64,000 bases of DNA from Theropithecus gelada (Eukaryota > Chordata > Mammalia > Primates > Cercopithecidae): the NCBI RefSeq assembly GCF_003255815.1, contig NC_037680.1:25824304-25888303 (forward strand). Direction: 5' to 3'. Position 1 is the stretch's first letter; each line of letters begins with the position of its first letter. Shown in pieces: positions 60,041 through 64,000 of this stretch. Below the pieces are notes generated by a model, which ran no database searches, was not told the DNA's origin, and saw nothing but the letters and a program-made list of their open reading frames with translations. The translations under genes and the position numbers were made by a program.

Positions 60041-61250
60041 GTTTAACTGGCCTTGATTCCCATTCCTGTATGAGGATATATAGTTATACTTATGAATGTA
60101 GGTGGAGGAATATGATTTTGTAGGAAGCTTTAAAAGTCACAGAACAGAAACATGAAGATGGGGTTTAAAAATAAAGAGAGTCATCATAACATCTTCATGA
60201 TTAAATACTCCCTACCTTTTCACCCTCTCCATTTGACTGAGAATCATCATTTTTATAACTAGGATTAAAGGAACTAATTCTCTACTGTTTAAGAGGTTTC
60301 AGACACTCGCTTGGGCCAACATTAAACATTAAGTGGGTTAGGCAGCTTTTAAGGCCTAACAGTAACTATTTTCAGCAAGATTACTGGTGGCTTAAAATGT
60401 GAAAATATTAAGATGATCTCCTCTATTTTGAAATGAGAAAACTGCGATGCATGTATTTCATATCACTTGAGAAAATTAAGGCGAACAGTGGTGTTGATTT
60501 AGGAAAATAATTCCTGATATTGACTGAAATCTTAACGAAGCGAAAAAAAGAAAAAAAACATCTGCTGGAGGGTTACATTTCTTTGTAGAGAATAAGTCCT
60601 GAATTTGAAAGCAATATGGATTTAAACTGACAGTGGTGAATGGCAGAGCAGGCGAAGACACTGTAGCAAAAAGCAGGATGGAACATCCTGATGAAAAAAA
60701 AAAGCATAAACAGATGGAAGAACAAATTTTAGATTATAGATTTTAAAGAGAATAGTGGTGGGGACGGAGGTAAAAGTAAGAGGTAATTTCTAAAGAATTT
60801 GGCTGTGAAAGCAATAAAAAGGAGCCAGAACTCAGTGAAGTGCAGCAGTTAAGAGCTTTAGACTTGGAGTAGAAAAGATTTGGGTCAAATTTTAGTTTTT
60901 TCCAATTACTCATTCTGTGACTGTGGACAATAAATTAACTTTGCTGGATCTCAGTTTTCTCCTTTATAAAACGGGAATGATGATATGCACTCTACATGCT
61001 TATTATGATGATAAAATGAACTTGTATTTTATTTGGCACCTATAACCATAAGTCAGATTGTAGGGACAAAAATAATATATAGTAAACATTGCCTCTGAAA
61101 GAGAAAAACTTTTATAATCACAATATACATACTTTTGCATATATAACCCTGTATATTAAAACACAAAATGTGATTTTATCACATTCCCACTATGTAAAAT
61201 TACATCTCTTATTTTTTTAATTTTAATTTTTTAGTTATCACTAAGCAGGT
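60041..61250. other. Unique DNA with a MIR
   Basis: A MIR-like segment at about 60860-61035 ('attctgtgactgtggacaat', 'cttataaaacgggaatgatg'-like). Otherwise nothing recognised. Confidence 0.5.
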
Positions 61251-61656
61251 TGCATTAGTTTGCTAGGGTTGCTGTAACAAAGTGCCATCATCAGGGTGAT
61301 TAAACAACAGAAATTTATAATTCTGGAAGATGGAAGTCCCAGACCAAGGTGCTGGCAGAGTGGGTTCCTTCAGAAGACCAGGAGGGAAGGATCTATTCCA
61401 AACCTCTCTCTGTAGCTTGTGGACGGCTGCCTTCTCCCTGTCTCTTCACATTGTTTTTCCTCTGTACTTGTCTGTATCCAAATTTCCTTTTCTTATAAGG
61501 ACATCAGTCTTATCATATTAGGGTCCACCCAAATACTTCATTTTAACTGACTGACCTCTTTCAAGACCCTATCTCCAACAACAGTCACACTCTGAGATAC
61601 TGTAATTAAGGACTTCAGCATATAAATTTGGGGGAAACACAATTAAACTTATAGCA
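61251..61656 (-). mobile_element. MLT1-type LTR, antisense, near complete
   Basis: Starts 'tgcattagtttgctagggtt' and ends near 'aaacttatagca'. Flanks CAGGT (61246-61250) and CAGAT (61657-61661) are an aged 5-bp target duplication. The 63-codon frame inside is not a gene. Confidence 0.9.
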
Positions 61657-62408
61657 CAGATACATCCGAACTTTTATAAATTAGTTACATTACTGCTTGA
61701 ATTTATACAGAGCAAGCCTTCATTAATAACTGCTATTGCTAAGATAAAGACCTTTGCTATGACTTTGAATTTTGAAAACTCCAAACAAGGCATATGAAAT
61801 CATGTTAACTTAAATTTCCAAAAATATGAAGTTAAAGGAAAGCTTTTAAAGAGAGGAAAATGAATATTTTGAATTATGATATTATATATCAGTAGAGATA
61901 TTAATGGTTTTGATGTATTTTCAAGTAATTTATCCAATATTGCTTCTTTACAATAATCCCAGAAGGTGAAAAAGTCGAGTGTTTCTATATCCATGGTGTA
62001 GATTAAAAAGTAAAAAAAAAAAACAAAAAAAACCTGTAAAAGTTACTAAAATGGTAATTCTTAGTTCATTAGTTTCATAAATAATCTAACTATGGTTAGT
62101 TTAGTCTTCATAATCTTAATGTACTTGGAGTAATAGCTTCAAAGTGGAAAAAGAATAAACTATCACTTCTAGATTCTATATTTAGGCAAACTATGAAGAG
62201 TAAGAATGCTAGCCATGACAGAATACATAATATTGGACTTAACCCCCGTTTGCCTACCATCACCATTAAAAATAAATAAAAGCTTTACCAGATATATAAA
62301 ACAACTGATTTCATGCATCAGAAAGCAACTAACACAGTGCTACATTATTTGGACAAAAAAATGCACAAGAGGTGACATCTTGGTTTTCTCTCTGAAAATT
62401 GTTTAGAA
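61657..62408. other. Unique AT-rich DNA
   Basis: No feature recognised apart from short A-runs at about 62012-62031. Confidence 0.5.
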
Positions 62409-64000
62409 ACTATGATGGAAGTGTCGGCCCATCTGGAGTGGCCACTGTGAGGATGACAGCTGGAGGTGGGGAGGCATGGTCAGGGCTGTGTGCTCCCTGG
62501 AGCCAGCAGGAATCAGGAACAAGTGATCCCAGCAGCAGCCCCTCGCCCTACTGAGGTGGTGGGGTGACAGCCTGCACTCCTGGGTGCAGCTGCAGCTGCC
62601 CAGCCATGTCTCTGGACTTGGGCATCCCTGTGCTCTCAGGGACCTGGGAAGCCCCCTTTCCCCCCAGGCTCTGAAGTGCCTGCTCCCACTCCCTGGCCTC
62701 TCCCTACTCTCAATGTCTGCTCCAGTGTGGAGCAAAGTTGTAGCCAAGCCTAGAAACTGTTGCTACCTGGCTAGGTATGCATGTGCTTGGGGCAGCATTG
62801 ACACATCAGGCCCCTGCCACCTTGGCCCCTTCCAGATTTTGGGTGCTGACGAGCATGGGAGGGAGGACAGGAGGCTGAGAGTGGCTTAGCGTGGGCCTCC
62901 AGGCACCCCTTAGCACAGACAGCCTGGGTGCCATGGATGGCATGTTGATGGTGGCAGGAGGCAGACACGTTCCTAGGTGGGACGGGTTGAGTCCCTGGTG
63001 AAACCCCACCATCAAGCCAAGGACAGCCAGAAGCCTGGAGTCTGCCACCTGGAATAAAAACTTCATTGATGCCTTTCAGCCAATCAGATGGTGCTTTTCC
63101 AGGTCTGCCTGGCCACCCATGGACCAATCAGCACACACTTCTTCTATTCTGAGCACATTAAACCCTCAGATTCAGCCAGACTCAGACACTCATTGGGACT
63201 ACCTGCCTCCAGAAAGGAACAATCCACTTTGGGTCACCTAAGAGCTGTTCTGTTACCCAATAAAGTTTATCTCTGCCTTGCTCACCCTCCAGTTGTCCAC
63301 ATAACCTCATTTTTCCCTGACATGGGACAAGAACTCAGGACCCAGGAGCACAAGGAGCTGTAATACATTTCTGTCTGGCTCACTGAGCTGTGGGCAGTGA
63401 CACACTCCCAGACTGCAGGAGTGAAGAGTGCTGACATTATGGGGGCCCAGACCTTGGGATTCCTTGAGCCAGAGCTGCTGTAACACTACAGTCCTCTGCT
63501 GGCACTGGGTGGCCATCCCATGTGAGGGAAAGCAGCAGCGGAACCAAGTCAGCCCAGGATCTGTGGCCCAGAGTGGGGCAGCAGGACTGAAAGAGGTATA
63601 ACACAAATGGACTGAAACACACCCCCTAGAAACTTGCCCCATCACTCACCATGCTGCAGGCTGCAAGGAGAGAAGAGCTGCAGCCTTTCTGGGAGTGCAG
63701 ACCTCGGGTCTCCCCAAGCCAGGGCTGTGACATGCTGTAACACCGTCTTTGGGCCTCTGTAGTTCCTGGTGTCTCGGAGTTTTCAGAAGCCACTGCATTC
63801 CCCTCATCCAGGTGCTGGTGCCCGCAGCAAAAGCTGCTTCAGGTATATCTGGTCCAGCTGTAACTTTGAATGGAGCTGGCATCTGTGCCAGCACCTGTAG
63901 TTGCCTGCACCACCATAGCAGCTGGTGTGCCTGGCTGTGTGCAGTGGCCACACCCAATGCTTGCTTGCTCACATGCCTGTCACTGCTCCTCACCTGGCTC
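62409..64000 (+). mobile_element. ERV1-type LTR and leader, runs off the window
   Basis: Composition shifts to GC-richer DNA at 62409. U3-like CCAAT words ('cagccaatcag' about 63078, 'ggaccaatcag' about 63121), then a TATA-like region about 63157, and a polyadenylation signal 'cccaataaagttt' (about 63257) mark an LTR. Downstream, 'gctgtaa(c)ac' words recur about every 120-140 bases (63358, 63477, 63736), like the long R/U5 and leader of HERV9-related groups. It shares words with the LTR at 20.0-21.0 kb. All frames of 60-118 codons here overlap on both strands and are artefacts. The family name is tentative. Confidence 0.5.

Noticed and set aside
62403..63993. Many frames of 60-118 codons on both strands near the right end
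   Set aside because: They overlap each other in several frames in GC-richer LTR/leader DNA, with no domain or codon signal.
1..64000. tRNA, snRNA, rRNA genes, CRISPR arrays, bacterial-type operons
   Set aside because: None of their hallmark sequences were seen. The repeats present are primate transposons and microsatellites.

Overview
This window is non-coding, AT-rich primate DNA built mostly from nested transposable elements, with no host gene that has exons I can support. The organism is most likely an Old World monkey. Three of the youngest Alu copies (48255-48564, 49406-49710 and 55891-56180) carry 'ggctcaagcctgtaatcc' and/or 'gatccggccactgc' where the human AluY consensus has 'ggctcacgcctg' and 'gatcgcgccactgc'. 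I associate these changes with cercopithecid AluY lineages, from memory and not from a search. A run of exactly 100 N (19624-19723) shows a draft assembly.

Layout. 1-12.5 kb: MaLR-like remnant, old MIR/L2 pieces, an L1 with a 5' inversion, two Alus, a long repeat-free stretch (9.4-10.6 kb) and a MADE1 mariner MITE with an internal duplication. 12.58-14.66 kb: an old L1 tail split by a processed RPL9 retrocopy, which has poly(A), a target-site duplication and an intact 192-codon frame. 14.7-29.6 kb: mostly unique sequence, an Alu containing the assembly gap, an Alu split by a ~980-bp ERV LTR, an MST-type solo LTR and a young Alu. 29.9-38.0 kb: endogenous-retrovirus debris, namely a minus-strand 3' LTR with PPT and internal remnant, a 168-bp inverted repeat with arms ~93% identical, a solo LTR with a TAAG target duplication, and two solo LTR7 (HERV-H type) copies in opposite orientation. 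38.1-51.8 kb: an old plus-strand ERV-L-like provirus, recognisable from two homologous LTR-like flanks and an RNase H-like stretch. It is split by an almost full-length L1 (41367-49899), which itself holds three Alus. 52.1-55.1 kb: antisense ancient L1M split by an MLT1 LTR. 55.9-57.0 kb: 5'-truncated AluY next to an L1 3' end. 57-62.4 kb: unique DNA with two more MLT1 LTRs. 62.4 kb to the end: a GC-richer ERV1 LTR and leader running off the window.

The only near-coding object is the RPL9 retrocopy. The reading frames elsewhere come from repeats or chance. Possible function lies in two CTCF-like motifs (2503-2517, 19121-19139), the repeat-free 9.4-10.6 kb block, the divergent LTR7 promoters and the long hairpin at 31.8-32.3 kb. 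All of these are inferences. Repeat family names come from recognition of consensus text, not from a repeat search.
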